From Sphaerisporangium fuscum (lineage in GTDB: Bacteria; Actinomycetota; Actinomycetes; Streptosporangiales; Streptosporangiaceae): a stretch of 64,000 bases of DNA. The notes beneath the pieces are model-generated. The model was not told the origin of the DNA. It saw only the letters and a program-made list of their open reading frames with translations, and searched no databases. Shown here piece by piece: positions 7,840 through 16,378 of this stretch. Location of the stretch: assembly GCF_018531465.1 (NCBI RefSeq), contig NZ_JAHDTF010000018.1, positions 1 to 64,000 on the forward strand, read 5' to 3'. Made by a program: the position numbers and the translations under genes. Position 1 is the first letter of the stretch; the number at the start of each line of letters is the position of its first letter.

Positions 7840-10617
7840 ATGATCCTGCTCCGCAAGCCGCTCCCGCGCGCACTGGCCGCCGTGACGGCTCTCCTCCTCG
7901 CGGTGGCCGGCCTGACGCTCACCGCGTCCGGCGCCTCCGCCGTCACCTGGCAGCCGAAGACCCCGCCCCTGTCCACGCCGTGGACCGCGCTGGTCTCTCC
8001 CACCAACGCCCTGCCCGAATATCCGCGCCCCCAGCTCGTCCGCCCCGACTGGCTGAACCTCAACGGCGTGTGGGAGTTCGCGGGCGCCCCGAACCTCGAC
8101 TCGCCCCCGATCGGCCGGACCCTGTCCGAGGGCGTGCTCGTGCCGTACCCGATCGAGTCCGCCCTGTCGGGGATCAAGCGCCACGAGGACGACATGTTCT
8201 ACCGGCGCACCTTCACCGTCCCGTCCGGCTGGAACGGGCGCCGGGTGAAGCTGAACTTCGGGGCGGTCACCTGGGAGACACGGGTCTGGGTGAACGGCAC
8301 CCAGGTCGGCCGGCACACCGGCGGCTACGACGCCTTCTCCTTCGACATCACCTCCGCGCTGCGATCCGGGGCCAACGAGCTCGTCGTCGGCGTGTACTCC
8401 CCCGTCGACGGGAGCACCTTCCCCATCGGCAAGCAGCGGCGCTCCCCCGGCGGCATCTGGTACACCGCGTCGTCGGGCATCTGGCAGACGGTCTGGCTGG
8501 AGCCGGTGAACGCCGACCACATCACCCGGCTCGACACCGTCCCCGACGTCCGGGCCGGGGTGCTGGACCTGGTGGTGCGGGGCTCCGGCGACCAGGCGCG
8601 GGCCGAGGTGCTGACCGGCGGCGCGGTCGTCGGCTCCGCCACCGGCGCGGTCGGCGCGCACATCCGCGTCCCCGTCCCGAACGCCCGCCTGTGGTCGCCG
8701 GACGACCCGTTCCTGTACGACCTGCGGGTCACGCTCACGGGCACCGGCGGGGGCGACGTCGTCACCGGGTACTTCGGCATGCGGTCGATCGGCAAGGCGG
8801 TCGTCGGCGGCGTCGTGCGCCCGCTCCTGAACGGGAGGTTCGTCTTCCAGCTCGGCACCCTCGACCAGGGGTTCTGGCCGGACGGCGCTTACACCGCGCC
8901 GACCGACGAGGCGCTGCGGTCCGACCTGGAGCGACAGAAGGCCCTGGGCTTCAACATGGTCCGCAAGCACATCAAGGTCGAGCCCGCCCGCTGGTACTAC
9001 TGGGCCGACCGGCTCGGCCTGATGGTCTGGCAGGACATGCCCTCGCTGGACGCGGTCGACGACCCGCCGGACCGCGGCCGCGCGAACTACGAGTCCGAGC
9101 TGCGCAGGATCGTGGACCAGCTCAAGGGGATCACCTCGATCGTGCAGTGGATCCCCTTCAACGAGGGATGGGGCGAGTACGACGATCAGCGCATCGTCGA
9201 CCTGGTCCGCTCGATCGACCCCAGCAGGCTCATCGACCACGACTCCGGGTCGAACTGCTGCATCTCAGATCCGGAGCCGACCAACGGCGACGTGATCGAC
9301 GACCACTTCTACCAGGTGCCGGACGACACCGGCACCCGCCTGCCGTCGTCCACCCGGATCGCCGTGCTGGGCGAGTACGGCGGCCTCGGCAGGCGCGTCG
9401 CGGGCCACGAGTACCAGCCCGGCGCCGGCTTCGCCTACGGCGACCTGTACCCGGACGAGGGGTCGCTGACCAGCCGCTACCTGGAGATCGTCAAGCAGGT
9501 CGGACGGCTGGTGCACACCCGGGGGCTGTCGGCCTCGGTGTACACCGAACCGTACGACGTGGAGAACGAGGTCAACGGCTTCTACACCTACGACCGGCAG
9601 GTGCCGAAGATGACCGAGTCGCGGGTGCGGGACGCCAACCGGCGCCTGCTGGCGGTGGCCGCGGGCACCGAGGTCGCCCGCGGCGAGCCGGTGTCGCTGC
9701 GCGTGACCACTTCGGGCTACACCGGCCGCTACCTGCGCCACCAGAACGGCCTCGCCCGCACCGACGTGATCGGCGACGGGAGCGGCGACCTGGCCGAGCA
9801 GGACGCGACGTTCTGGGCCCGCCCCGGCCTCGCCGACGCCTCGTGCCTGTCGTTCGAGTCGCGTGACCATCCGGGTGAGTACCTGCGGCACTCCGACTAC
9901 CGCCTGCGCAAGGACCGCCAGGACGGGACGGCGCTGTTCGCCGCCGACGCCACCTTCTGCCCCCGCGAGGGACAGGGCGGGACGGCACTGGAGTCCTACA
10001 ACCTGCCCGGTCACTACATCAGGCACTACAACGAGCTGGTCTACGTCGCCCGGCAGGGCGGGCCCAACCCCTGGGACACGGCGGCGAGCTTCGCCGCCGA
10101 CACGACCTGGGCGGTGACCGTCCCGCTCTGGCGCAGCGGCGCGGACCTGCCGCCGGACCAGGCCCGGTCGTTCCGGGTGACCACACCCGGGTACACCGAC
10201 CGCTACCTGCGCCACCAGAACGGCCTCGCCCGCACCGACGTGGTCGACGGTACGAGTGCGGCCCTGCTGAAGTCGGACGCGACGTTCGTCGTGCGGCGCG
10301 GCCTGGCCGAGCCGACCTGCTACTCGCTGGAGTCGCGCAACTACCCGGGCCGCTACCTGCGGCACTCCTCCTTCCGCCTGCGCCTGGACGCCCCGGACGG
10401 CAGCGCGCTGTTCCGCCGCGACGCCACCTTCTGCGCCCAGCCCGGGGCCACGCCGGGAAGCGTGCGCCTGGCGTCGGTCAACGAGATCGGCACGAGCGTG
10501 CGGCACTACGCGGCGGAGGTCTGGGTGGCCTCCGACGGCGGAGCGCATCCCTACGACAACCCCACTCTGTACGCCGAGGACACCAGCTGGGCCGTCACCC
10601 AGCCCTGGACCCCCTGA
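7840..10617 (+). CDS. Secreted GH2 glycosidase with two C-terminal AbfB (CBM42) modules
   Basis: A 925-residue extracellular enzyme. Residues 1-34 are a signal peptide ending GASA. A GH2 sugar-binding domain (about 70-225), a beta-sandwich (to about 320) and a TIM barrel follow. The acid/base is E442 in PFNEGWGEY and the nucleophile is probably E512 in VLGEYGGLG. Residues about 628-750 and 770-925 are two AbfB-type beta-trefoil modules with repeats such as GRYLRHQNGLARTD and RYLRHSSFRLR, which bind arabinofuranose side chains. The likely target is an arabinose-decorated polymer such as arabinogalactan; beta-galactosidase, glucuronidase or arabinopyranosidase activity cannot be distinguished. 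A LacI-type operator upstream fits sugar induction. It is monocistronic and followed by a hairpin. Confidence 0.9.
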   Translation: MILLRKPLPRALAAVTALLLAVAGLTLTASGASAVTWQPKTPPLSTPWTALVSPTNALPEYPRPQLVRPDWLNLNGVWEFAGAPNLDSPPIGRTLSEGVLVPYPIESALSGIKRHEDDMFYRRTFTVPSGWNGRRVKLNFGAVTWETRVWVNGTQVGRHTGGYDAFSFDITSALRSGANELVVGVYSPVDGSTFPIGKQRRSPGGIWYTASSGIWQTVWLEPVNADHITRLDTVPDVRAGVLDLVVRGSGDQARAEVLTGGAVVGSATGAVGAHIRVPVPNARLWSPDDPFLYDLRVTLTGTGGGDVVTGYFGMRSIGKAVVGGVVRPLLNGRFVFQLGTLDQGFWPDGAYTAPTDEALRSDLERQKALGFNMVRKHIKVEPARWYYWADRLGLMVWQDMPSLDAVDDPPDRGRANYESELRRIVDQLKGITSIVQWIPFNEGWGEYDDQRIVDLVRSIDPSRLIDHDSGSNCCISDPEPTNGDVIDDHFYQVPDDTGTRLPSSTRIAVLGEYGGLGRRVAGHEYQPGAGFAYGDLYPDEGSLTSRYLEIVKQVGRLVHTRGLSASVYTEPYDVENEVNGFYTYDRQVPKMTESRVRDANRRLLAVAAGTEVARGEPVSLRVTTSGYTGRYLRHQNGLARTDVIGDGSGDLAEQDATFWARPGLADASCLSFESRDHPGEYLRHSDYRLRKDRQDGTALFAADATFCPREGQGGTALESYNLPGHYIRHYNELVYVARQGGPNPWDTAASFAADTTWAVTVPLWRSGADLPPDQARSFRVTTPGYTDRYLRHQNGLARTDVVDGTSAALLKSDATFVVRRGLAEPTCYSLESRNYPGRYLRHSSFRLRLDAPDGSALFRRDATFCAQPGATPGSVRLASVNEIGTSVRHYAAEVWVASDGGAHPYDNPTLYAEDTSWAVTQPWTP

Positions 10618-10626
10618 CCGGCCGCC

Positions 10627-10664
10627 GTCCGCCCAGGTCACGGGGCCACGCGACCTGGGCGGAC
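10627..10664 (+). terminator. Hairpin terminator after the GH2 gene
   Basis: Perfect 13-base arms GTCCGCCCAGGTC and GACCTGGGCGGAC around a 12-base loop, 10 bases after the stop codon. There is no long T run, as is usual for actinomycetes. Confidence 0.7.
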
Positions 10665-10807
10665 GGGTTCCTCTACGGAGGCCGGCGCGATGAACCGGAG
10701 CACCGCACCCCATATTCGGAGGGCCTCTTGGCGCCGTACCCCATGGAGCAGTGGCGCGCCCCGGCCCCGGCCCTCACCTGAGCGGGCGGGGCAGCAGGTG
10801 TTCGATA

Positions 10808-10823
10808 TTCCGAAAATTCGGAA
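10808..10823 (+). promoter_or_regulatory. Palindromic operator TTCCGAA-AA-TTCGGAA
   Basis: Perfect 7-base arms inside an AT-rich patch, 14 bases upstream of ATG 10838 of the serine hydrolase. A related half-site ATATTCGGA occurs at 10712-10720. Position favours a repressor site. The winged-helix gene immediately downstream is a candidate regulator. Confidence 0.5.
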
Positions 10824-10837
10824 AAACGGTTAAGCTG

Positions 10838-11791
10838 ATGGGCATGTTCACTTTCCTGACCGCGCTCATGGCCGCCGCGCTCGTGACACCCGCCGCCCCG
10901 GCCGCCCCCGCCGACCTGAAGGACGCCGACGCCGTGCTCGGCTACATCGCCGCCCACCCGGCGGACGTCGCTCTGGTGACCCAGGGGATCCGGCACAACG
11001 CCTCCCGCCTCACGCCGGTCGCGTCCACCGTCAAGATCGTGCACCTCGCGGCCTACGTCGACGCCGTCCGGAGGAAGAAGGCCGACCCGGCCGAGCCCGT
11101 ACCCGTGGCCCGGTGGAACGCCTACCACGTGCCGGGCACCGACGGCGGCGCCCACGACAGGGCGCTCAAGCGGCTCCACCCCGGGGCGGACGTCACGCTC
11201 GACCAGCTCGTCTCCGCCATGATCGAGGAGAGCGACAACTCCGCCGCCGACCTGCTGCGCGACCGCCTGGGCCCCGAGGCGCTCCGCAGGATCGCCGGCA
11301 CCCCGGTCGGCACCATCAACGGCGAGATCCTGCGGGCCTTCGCCGGCTGCAAGCTGCCCGCCGACGCCTGCCTGCGGGACTACGTCCGCGCGGGCGAACC
11401 GGTCCAGCCCGCGCTGCCCGCCTTCGCCCGGCAGGCGGCCTGGGCGGACACCGTGACCCGGGTCAAGCCCGGGGTCCTCCAGCGCCTGCTCGGAGAGCTG
11501 AGGAAGGACAAGACCGCGAGCAGGCACCTGGAGTGGCCGATGCGCCAGCCGGGCATGGACCCGGAGAAGGTGCTCATCGGCACCAAGGGCGGGTCCCTGC
11601 CGGGCGTCGTCAGCGAGGCCATGTACGTCGTCCCGGCCGGCGGTGAACCGCGCGAGACGGTACTGGCGCTGCGCAGGCTACCGGAGGGGACGTGGTACTC
11701 CGCGATGCGCAGCTATGCTCATCAACAGTTCATCGTGCGGATGGCGACCGACCCCGCCTTCTACGCGAAAGTGCGCGCTGCATTGAAGTGA
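10838..11791 (+). CDS. Beta-lactamase-like serine hydrolase, secreted
   Basis: A 317-residue protein with a short signal sequence and the class A beta-lactamase / PBP-like motifs: S-x-x-K as STVK, SDN as ESDNSAAD, and a KTG-like TKGGS near the C-terminus. It could be a beta-lactamase, a small DD-peptidase or another acyl-serine hydrolase; the Glu166 region is not evident, so antibiotic resistance should not be assumed. ATG 10838 or 10844 are both possible, neither with a clear ribosome binding site. A palindromic operator sits just upstream. The next gene starts eight bases after the stop and is probably co-transcribed. Confidence 0.82.
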   Translation: MGMFTFLTALMAAALVTPAAPAAPADLKDADAVLGYIAAHPADVALVTQGIRHNASRLTPVASTVKIVHLAAYVDAVRRKKADPAEPVPVARWNAYHVPGTDGGAHDRALKRLHPGADVTLDQLVSAMIEESDNSAADLLRDRLGPEALRRIAGTPVGTINGEILRAFAGCKLPADACLRDYVRAGEPVQPALPAFARQAAWADTVTRVKPGVLQRLLGELRKDKTASRHLEWPMRQPGMDPEKVLIGTKGGSLPGVVSEAMYVVPAGGEPRETVLALRRLPEGTWYSAMRSYAHQQFIVRMATDPAFYAKVRAALK

Positions 11792-11798
11792 GGCCACC

Positions 11799-12287
11799 CT
11801 GACGAGCGTCGACGACCGCCTGCGGGAGCTCGAGGAGCGCGTCGCCGCCCTGGAGTCCGCGCTCCACGGGCCGAGGCCACAGCCGGCGGGCGACGACAGC
11901 GGCCTGGTCACCTACGGCGGCACGGCCCGGCTCGGCGGGTACGAGTGGGCCTGGGAGGTCAACCGCACCCCCCAATGGCTGCTCCGGCGGCCCACCGGTC
12001 CGCTCGCCGCCGTCCTGGCCGCCGCGGGGCACCCGGCGCGCCTGGAGATCCTGCAGTCACTGGTCTCCGGCCCCAAGCAGATCGCCGACCTGCAGTCCGA
12101 GCTGGCGCTCACCTCCCCCGGCCAGCTCTACCACCACCTCAAGACGCTGACCTCCGCCGGACTGCTGGAGCAGCCCGAGCGAGGCGTCTACCGCGTGCCG
12201 GCCCACGCCATCTTCCCCGTCCTCACCCTGGCCAGCGCCGCCAACGACGTGGCCGAACGCTCCGGCGCCCCCTCCGACACCTCCTGA
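11799..12287 (+). CDS. ArsR-like winged-helix regulator (probable CTG start)
   Basis: A 162-residue DNA-binding protein. The N-terminus is a short coiled coil (DDRLRELEERVAALESAL). The second half is a winged helix: LAAVLAAAGHPARLEILQSL, LQSELALTSPGQLYHHLKTL and LTSAGLLEQPERGVYRV. In-frame TGA at 11784-11786 excludes an upstream start, and the first usable start is CTG 11799, five bases after GAGG (11790-11793). It follows the serine hydrolase closely and may control it through the operator at 10808. No effector residues are recognised. Confidence 0.8.
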   Translation: MTSVDDRLRELEERVAALESALHGPRPQPAGDDSGLVTYGGTARLGGYEWAWEVNRTPQWLLRRPTGPLAAVLAAAGHPARLEILQSLVSGPKQIADLQSELALTSPGQLYHHLKTLTSAGLLEQPERGVYRVPAHAIFPVLTLASAANDVAERSGAPSDTS

Positions 12288-12435
12288 CCGCCGCCCCCAT
12301 CCCTGGCGGACGGCGCGGCCGCTACATCTGCACACCCCGGAGAGGTGGATCGCCTGCTCGGCGGACGGCGATGACCGGCCGACCGGCACGTACACGGGTG
12401 GGGTAGCCGCCAGGACGCTGACGCTGCGACGCGGT

Positions 12436-13551
12436 TCAGGCTATGAGCAGGCGGAGGCCGAGATCCGCCGCGTCGAAGCCGGCGAGGTCGCCGTTGCGCT
12501 CGGCCCACCGGCCGGAGTCGAGGTCGTCGCCGAGGCTTCGCACCGCCCGCTGCTCGGCCTCCGGCCCGACCCTCGTCCACACGGACATCGCACGGCGCAC
12601 GTGATCCTCCAGGTACGCCGCCGGTCGGCGCCAGTACGCCTCGAACAGGCCATCAGCGCAGTCCCACGGAATGGGCACCGGCTCAGCGCGGGCGCCGATC
12701 GCGTCGGCCATCCCGGCGAGCGAGGGGAAGTCCGCGAGGACGGCGGCGAACTCGGGCAGGTAGTCGCGGGTAAGCCAGAACCGGTCCTGCCATCCGGGCT
12801 CGTCGGTGTCGAACGTGAGCACCACCACGCGGCGGGCCACGCGCCGCATCTCGCGCAGCCCCGCTATCGGGTCCCCCCAGTGGTGAACGGTGGAGACGGC
12901 CATCGCCACGTCGAAGGACCCGTCCTCGAACGGCAGGCTCTCCGCGGCGGCGGCCACGCACGGCGCCGAGCCGGCAGGCCGCTGCCCCCGCATGACCGAC
13001 GACGGCTCCACCGCGGTCACGTCGCGATCAGCAGGCTCGTAGGAGCCGGTGCCGGCCCCGACGTTCAGCACCGTCCGTGCGTCCCCAAGCGCGTCCCAGA
13101 TCTGCGCGGCGATCCGCGGCTCGGTACGCCGTGTCGCGGTGTAAGCGCCGCCGATCGCGTCGTACAGCCGTGCACCGAGCATCTCCAGTTGCTCCTCCGG
13201 TGTCACCTTCAGTCCCTTCGCCCGCGACTCGAGTTCCCTGTCGATGGCCGCCACCATGGCGTCGGCGCGATCACGCCGCTCCAGCAGCAGGCCGCGCAGC
13301 CGGCGCAGGTGCGCGACCGCGTCGGTGGACGGGTCGCCGACCAGTTCCGCGACCTCCCGCAGCCCGAAGCCCAGCCGCCGATAGGCCAGCACCTCCCGCA
13401 GCCGCTCCACGTCGCCCGCCGAATAGGCCCGGTACCCGGCCGCGGTCCGCGCCGACGGCCGAACGAGCCTGATCTCGTCATAGTGATGCAGCGTGCGGAC
13501 ACTCACGCCGGCCAGCGCGGCCACCTGTCCCACGGTCCAGTGATCCTCCAC
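12436..13551 (-). CDS. MerR regulator fused to a SAM-dependent methyltransferase
   Basis: One uninterrupted 371-residue frame. Residues 1-72 are a MerR winged helix (WTVGQVAALAGVSVRTLHHY, then AGYRAYSAGDVERL). Residues 75-112 are the dimerisation coiled coil. VTPEEQLEMLG (117-127) resembles the start of a TipAS-type ligand domain, but the chain continues into a class I methyltransferase: VLNVGAGTGSYE (161-172), acidic VEPS, LPFEDGSFDVAMAVSTVHHW and a C-terminal FEAYWRRP. ATG 13551 is used; no ribosome binding site is obvious. It may sense SAM or a methylated ligand, or be a gene fusion that still uses both parts. No target gene adjoins it. Confidence 0.85.
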   Translation of the reverse strand: MEDHWTVGQVAALAGVSVRTLHHYDEIRLVRPSARTAAGYRAYSAGDVERLREVLAYRRLGFGLREVAELVGDPSTDAVAHLRRLRGLLLERRDRADAMVAAIDRELESRAKGLKVTPEEQLEMLGARLYDAIGGAYTATRRTEPRIAAQIWDALGDARTVLNVGAGTGSYEPADRDVTAVEPSSVMRGQRPAGSAPCVAAAAESLPFEDGSFDVAMAVSTVHHWGDPIAGLREMRRVARRVVVLTFDTDEPGWQDRFWLTRDYLPEFAAVLADFPSLAGMADAIGARAEPVPIPWDCADGLFEAYWRRPAAYLEDHVRRAMSVWTRVGPEAEQRAVRSLGDDLDSGRWAERNGDLAGFDAADLGLRLLIA

Positions 13552-13679
13552 GCCCCGACTATGCGGCCTGACGCCACGTGAGGGTCAAGCGCCTGCCTCC
13601 CGGCAGCGATGGCCGAACGCCGAGAGGCTCGGCGACCACGAGTGGCTTGGCAGGTCATGTGTGAGGGCCTGCCAGGAGG

Positions 13680-14684
13680 TCAGGCCGATCCCTGGTCTTT
13701 CCCCGGGCCGAATCGGTGCCGGTATTCCAATGGAGTGAGCCCGATCTTGCGCCGCATCAGCGCACGCAGGTTGGCGCCGGTGCCCAGCCCACTGTGCCGT
13801 GCGACCGTCTCAAGGTGCGGCTCGCCCCGTTCGATCAGCCTGCACGCCAGAGCAAGCCGTTCCACGGTGAGCCACGCCAGCGGGGTGGTGCCCAGCTGCG
13901 CCCGGAAACGACGATGCAGTGTCGCCGGGCTGACCGAGGCGCGCGCTGCGAGGTCGGACACCGTGAGCGGGGCGTCCAGATGCTCCTGGGCCCAGACGAG
14001 GACAGGCGCCAAGGACTCATCCGGCACATCTGGCACGGGCCGCTCCACGAACTGCCGCTGCCCGCCGTCGCGGTGCGCGGCGAAGACGAGCCGTCGGCTC
14101 ACGGAGTTGGCGACTTCGGCGCCATGGTCGCGGCGGACGATGTGCAGGCCCAGGTCGAGCGCGGCCGCGCTCCCCGCGGAGGTGAGGATGTCACCGTCGT
14201 CCACGAACAACACGTCTGTTTCGAGCCGGACGGAAGGGAAGCGGGCCCGGAAGGAATCCGCCCACTGCCAGTGCGCGGTGGCCCGGCGCCCGTCGAGGAC
14301 CCCGGCCTCGGCCAGGGTGAAAGCCCCGCTGCAGAAGCCGACCAGCCGAGCCCCGCGCGCGTGCGCCCGCCGGATCGCGTTAAGCAGAGCGGTGCGGCGG
14401 GGCACCTCGACGTCGGGACGGTTGGGAACTATCAACGTATCTGCCGATTCGGCCGCCTCCAGGCCGGCGACGCCCGTGAGCGTGAAGAACCCGTCCCGCA
14501 TCAGGGTGCACGGCTCGGGGGAACACAGGCGGAAATCATAGAGATCGCGCCCAAGCTCGGGCCTGCGCAGGCCGAAGATCTCGGTCGCGCAGCCCAGCTC
14601 GAAAGGGTTGGAGTTCTCGTCCACGATCACGACGACCCGATGCGAGCCGTCCGCATGAGCGACGTGCGAGGATTCTTGCGCCAT
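13680..14684 (-). CDS. GlxA-type AraC regulator with DJ-1/PfpI domain
   Basis: A 334-residue regulator. Residues 15-185 are a DJ-1/PfpI-like amidotransferase fold (VVVIVDENSNPFELGCATEI; nucleophile-elbow Cys in GFCSGAFTLAEAG). Residues about 230-325 are an AraC-type double helix-turn-helix (LAARASVSPATLHRRFRAQL; LTPLEYRHRFG). The family senses small molecules and activates divergent or nearby genes. Its start is 34 bases from an upstream ATG of a cupin gene on the other strand, with two inverted repeats between, so control of the cupin and itself is likely. Confidence 0.92.
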   Translation of the reverse strand: MAQESSHVAHADGSHRVVVIVDENSNPFELGCATEIFGLRRPELGRDLYDFRLCSPEPCTLMRDGFFTLTGVAGLEAAESADTLIVPNRPDVEVPRRTALLNAIRRAHARGARLVGFCSGAFTLAEAGVLDGRRATAHWQWADSFRARFPSVRLETDVLFVDDGDILTSAGSAAALDLGLHIVRRDHGAEVANSVSRRLVFAAHRDGGQRQFVERPVPDVPDESLAPVLVWAQEHLDAPLTVSDLAARASVSPATLHRRFRAQLGTTPLAWLTVERLALACRLIERGEPHLETVARHSGLGTGANLRALMRRKIGLTPLEYRHRFGPGKDQGSA

Positions 14685-14714
14685 GTGCTATTCCTAGCAC
14701 TCACGACGATCGTG
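14685..14714. promoter_or_regulatory. Two inverted repeats between glxA-like gene and cupin
   Basis: GTGCTA-TTCC-TAGCAC (14685-14700) abuts the regulator's ATG, and CACGA-CGA-TCGTG (14702-14714) follows it. Both are perfect in their arms. They are candidate binding sites for the AraC-type regulator in a very short divergent region. Confidence 0.5.
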
Positions 14715-14736
14715 CCCAATGGGCGAGGATGCACTC

Positions 14737-15132
14737 GTGAGCAACGAACCCATCACCCTCAGCGAAGCCCTGGCCTCCTTCGACGCTCTGTGGAGCCCCC
14801 GTATCGTCACACGCGTCAACGACTACGACGTACGCATCGCCAAGGTCGAGGGCGAGCACATCTGGCACGTCCACGACGACACCGACGAGTTCTTCCTGGT
14901 GCTCGAGGGGGAACTGCACATCTCCTTGCGCGAGCCCGGTGGGGAGCGCACGGTGCGCCTCCCCCAGGGGGCGGTGTTCACCGTCCCCCGCGGTATGGAG
15001 CACAAGCCGTCCGCTCCCACCGCCGCCGCGATCCTCCTGTTCGAGCCCACCGGGACACCGACGGTCGGCGATCGCCCGGCTGAGATCCCCGACCACATCG
15101 ACGCGACGACAGGGCACACGCTCGGCTCCTGA
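14737..15132 (+). CDS. Cupin-domain protein
   Basis: A 131-residue single cupin. Metal-site motif 1 is HIWHVHDDTDEFFLVLEGEL and motif 2 is VPRGMEHKPSAP, giving three His and one Glu as ligands. Such proteins range from isomerases and dioxygenases to metal-binding sensors; the substrate cannot be inferred. GTG 14737 is chosen because GCGAGGA lies about eight bases upstream; ATG 14719 has none. It is divergent from the GlxA-type regulator, which probably controls it. Confidence 0.85.
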   Translation: MSNEPITLSEALASFDALWSPRIVTRVNDYDVRIAKVEGEHIWHVHDDTDEFFLVLEGELHISLREPGGERTVRLPQGAVFTVPRGMEHKPSAPTAAAILLFEPTGTPTVGDRPAEIPDHIDATTGHTLGS

Positions 15133-15316
15133 GGGTGACCGGGACGTATCTCTCGACCGGCGCTCACCAAGTGGCGGGCGACGTCCTCGTGGAAGACGGA
15201 GCCATTTGAATGCCGGCAGATCCCGGGCGCCGGCGCGCAGGTTTCGACGGCGAGCTGGAGGACGGGCGCGAACCTCGGCTCGACCAGAGGCACCGCGACC
15301 GGTTGCGGTGCGACGG

Positions 15317-16255
15317 TCAGGTGTCGATGAAGGCCGGGGGGACCATGACCCTGAGGCCGTTGGGGATGGTGCGGATGGTCAGGGGGGTGCGCAGGACGAC
15401 CTCGCCGTCGATGTCGGCGGGCATGGGGGGCTCGGTCTCCACGAGCATCTCGCGGCCGGTGACGAACGGGCCGCCCGCGAGGCTGCTCCAGCGGCCGCTG
15501 GTCGCGCGGACCAGGGTCTCCACCAGCAGCCGCAGCCGCTTGCCCGAGCCGAGCTGGTAGGCCACCAGGCGGCGGTTGTCGATGCTGATGTCCTTGGCGA
15601 TCTGCCAGCCGCCGTGGTAGCGCCCGTTGGCGATGTTGAGCTGGTGGGTCAGCAGCTCGTGGCGCCGGCCCTCGACGGTGATGTACGCCCGGAACGGCTG
15701 GTGGCGGGGCAGGATGGTCAGCGCGGTCAACGGGTAGGCGGCGCGGCCGAGGACGCGCTTGACCCACGGCTTGACCGTGCCGGCGACCTCCACCGACACG
15801 CCGAAGCTGGTGAGGTTGGCGAACGGATGGTCGCCGGCCATGCCGAGGTCGATGTCGACGACCTTCCCCCGGCTGAACACCTTGATCGCCAGGGCGAGGT
15901 CGAGCGGGAGCCCGAGGCTGCGGGCGAAGTTGTTGGTGGTGCCGAGCGGCAGCACCCCGAGCGCGACGTCGCGGTGGGCGACGTGCTTGACGGCCTCGCT
16001 GAGGGTGCCGTCGCCGCCGCCGACGACCAGCAGGTCGGGCTGCAGGTCGAGGGCCTCCTCGAGGATCTTGGGCAGCCGGGACGGCTCCATCACGGCGTAG
16101 GTGCGCAGCGGCTGGAAGCCCTCGGCCTGGAGCAGGCTCAGCGCCTCGAAGTACCGCTTGCGCCCCCGCCGGGAACGGGTGTTGATCACAAGGACCGCCC
16201 TGCGCAGGTCGCGGATCGCCTTGGTGTGTTCCGCCTTGCTCCGCAGCTCGCTCAC
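15317..16255 (-). CDS. Diacylglycerol/lipid kinase-like protein (YegS/DgkB family)
   Basis: A 312-residue protein with the DAGK catalytic signature VVGGGDGTLSEAV (about 77-89), LPLGTTNNFARSLGLP, and a C-terminal domain with DIDGEVVLRTPL. Members phosphorylate diacylglycerol, sphingoid or other lipids with ATP; in actinomycetes this can feed phosphatidylinositol mannoside or phosphatidic acid pools. GTG 16255 is chosen because GGGAG sits five bases upstream; a longer frame exists but lacks homology. A strong hairpin separates it from the protease gene upstream, so it has its own promoter. The 184 bases downstream, before the cupin stop, hold nothing I recognise. Confidence 0.88.
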   Translation of the reverse strand: MSELRSKAEHTKAIRDLRRAVLVINTRSRRGRKRYFEALSLLQAEGFQPLRTYAVMEPSRLPKILEEALDLQPDLLVVGGGDGTLSEAVKHVAHRDVALGVLPLGTTNNFARSLGLPLDLALAIKVFSRGKVVDIDLGMAGDHPFANLTSFGVSVEVAGTVKPWVKRVLGRAAYPLTALTILPRHQPFRAYITVEGRRHELLTHQLNIANGRYHGGWQIAKDISIDNRRLVAYQLGSGKRLRLLVETLVRATSGRWSSLAGGPFVTGREMLVETEPPMPADIDGEVVLRTPLTIRTIPNGLRVMVPPAFIDT

Positions 16256-16311
16256 CGATCTCCCGTTCCGTAGGACGTTCCGCAGACATGCTATGCAGTC
16301 TGTGACGCGAA

Positions 16312-16343
16312 GGGGACGGGTACGGCGAGCCGTACCCGTCCCC
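16312..16343 (-). terminator. Long hairpin terminator downstream of the M6 protease gene
   Basis: Perfect 15-base arms (16312-16326 and 16329-16343) around GA, 35 bases beyond the protease stop. A second smaller hairpin, GGACCCG/CGGGTCC, lies at 16354-16369. Together they look like an efficient Rho-independent stop without U tract. Confidence 0.75.
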
Positions 16344-16378
16344 ATTGTGCCGAGGACCCGTGCGGGTCCCCTGGAGCG

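Noticed and set aside
15133-15316. Protein-like minus-strand frame with SNGSVFHEDVARHLVSAGRE
   Set aside because: It is short, has no start with a ribosome binding site, and runs into antisense of the cupin gene; I could not match it to a family.
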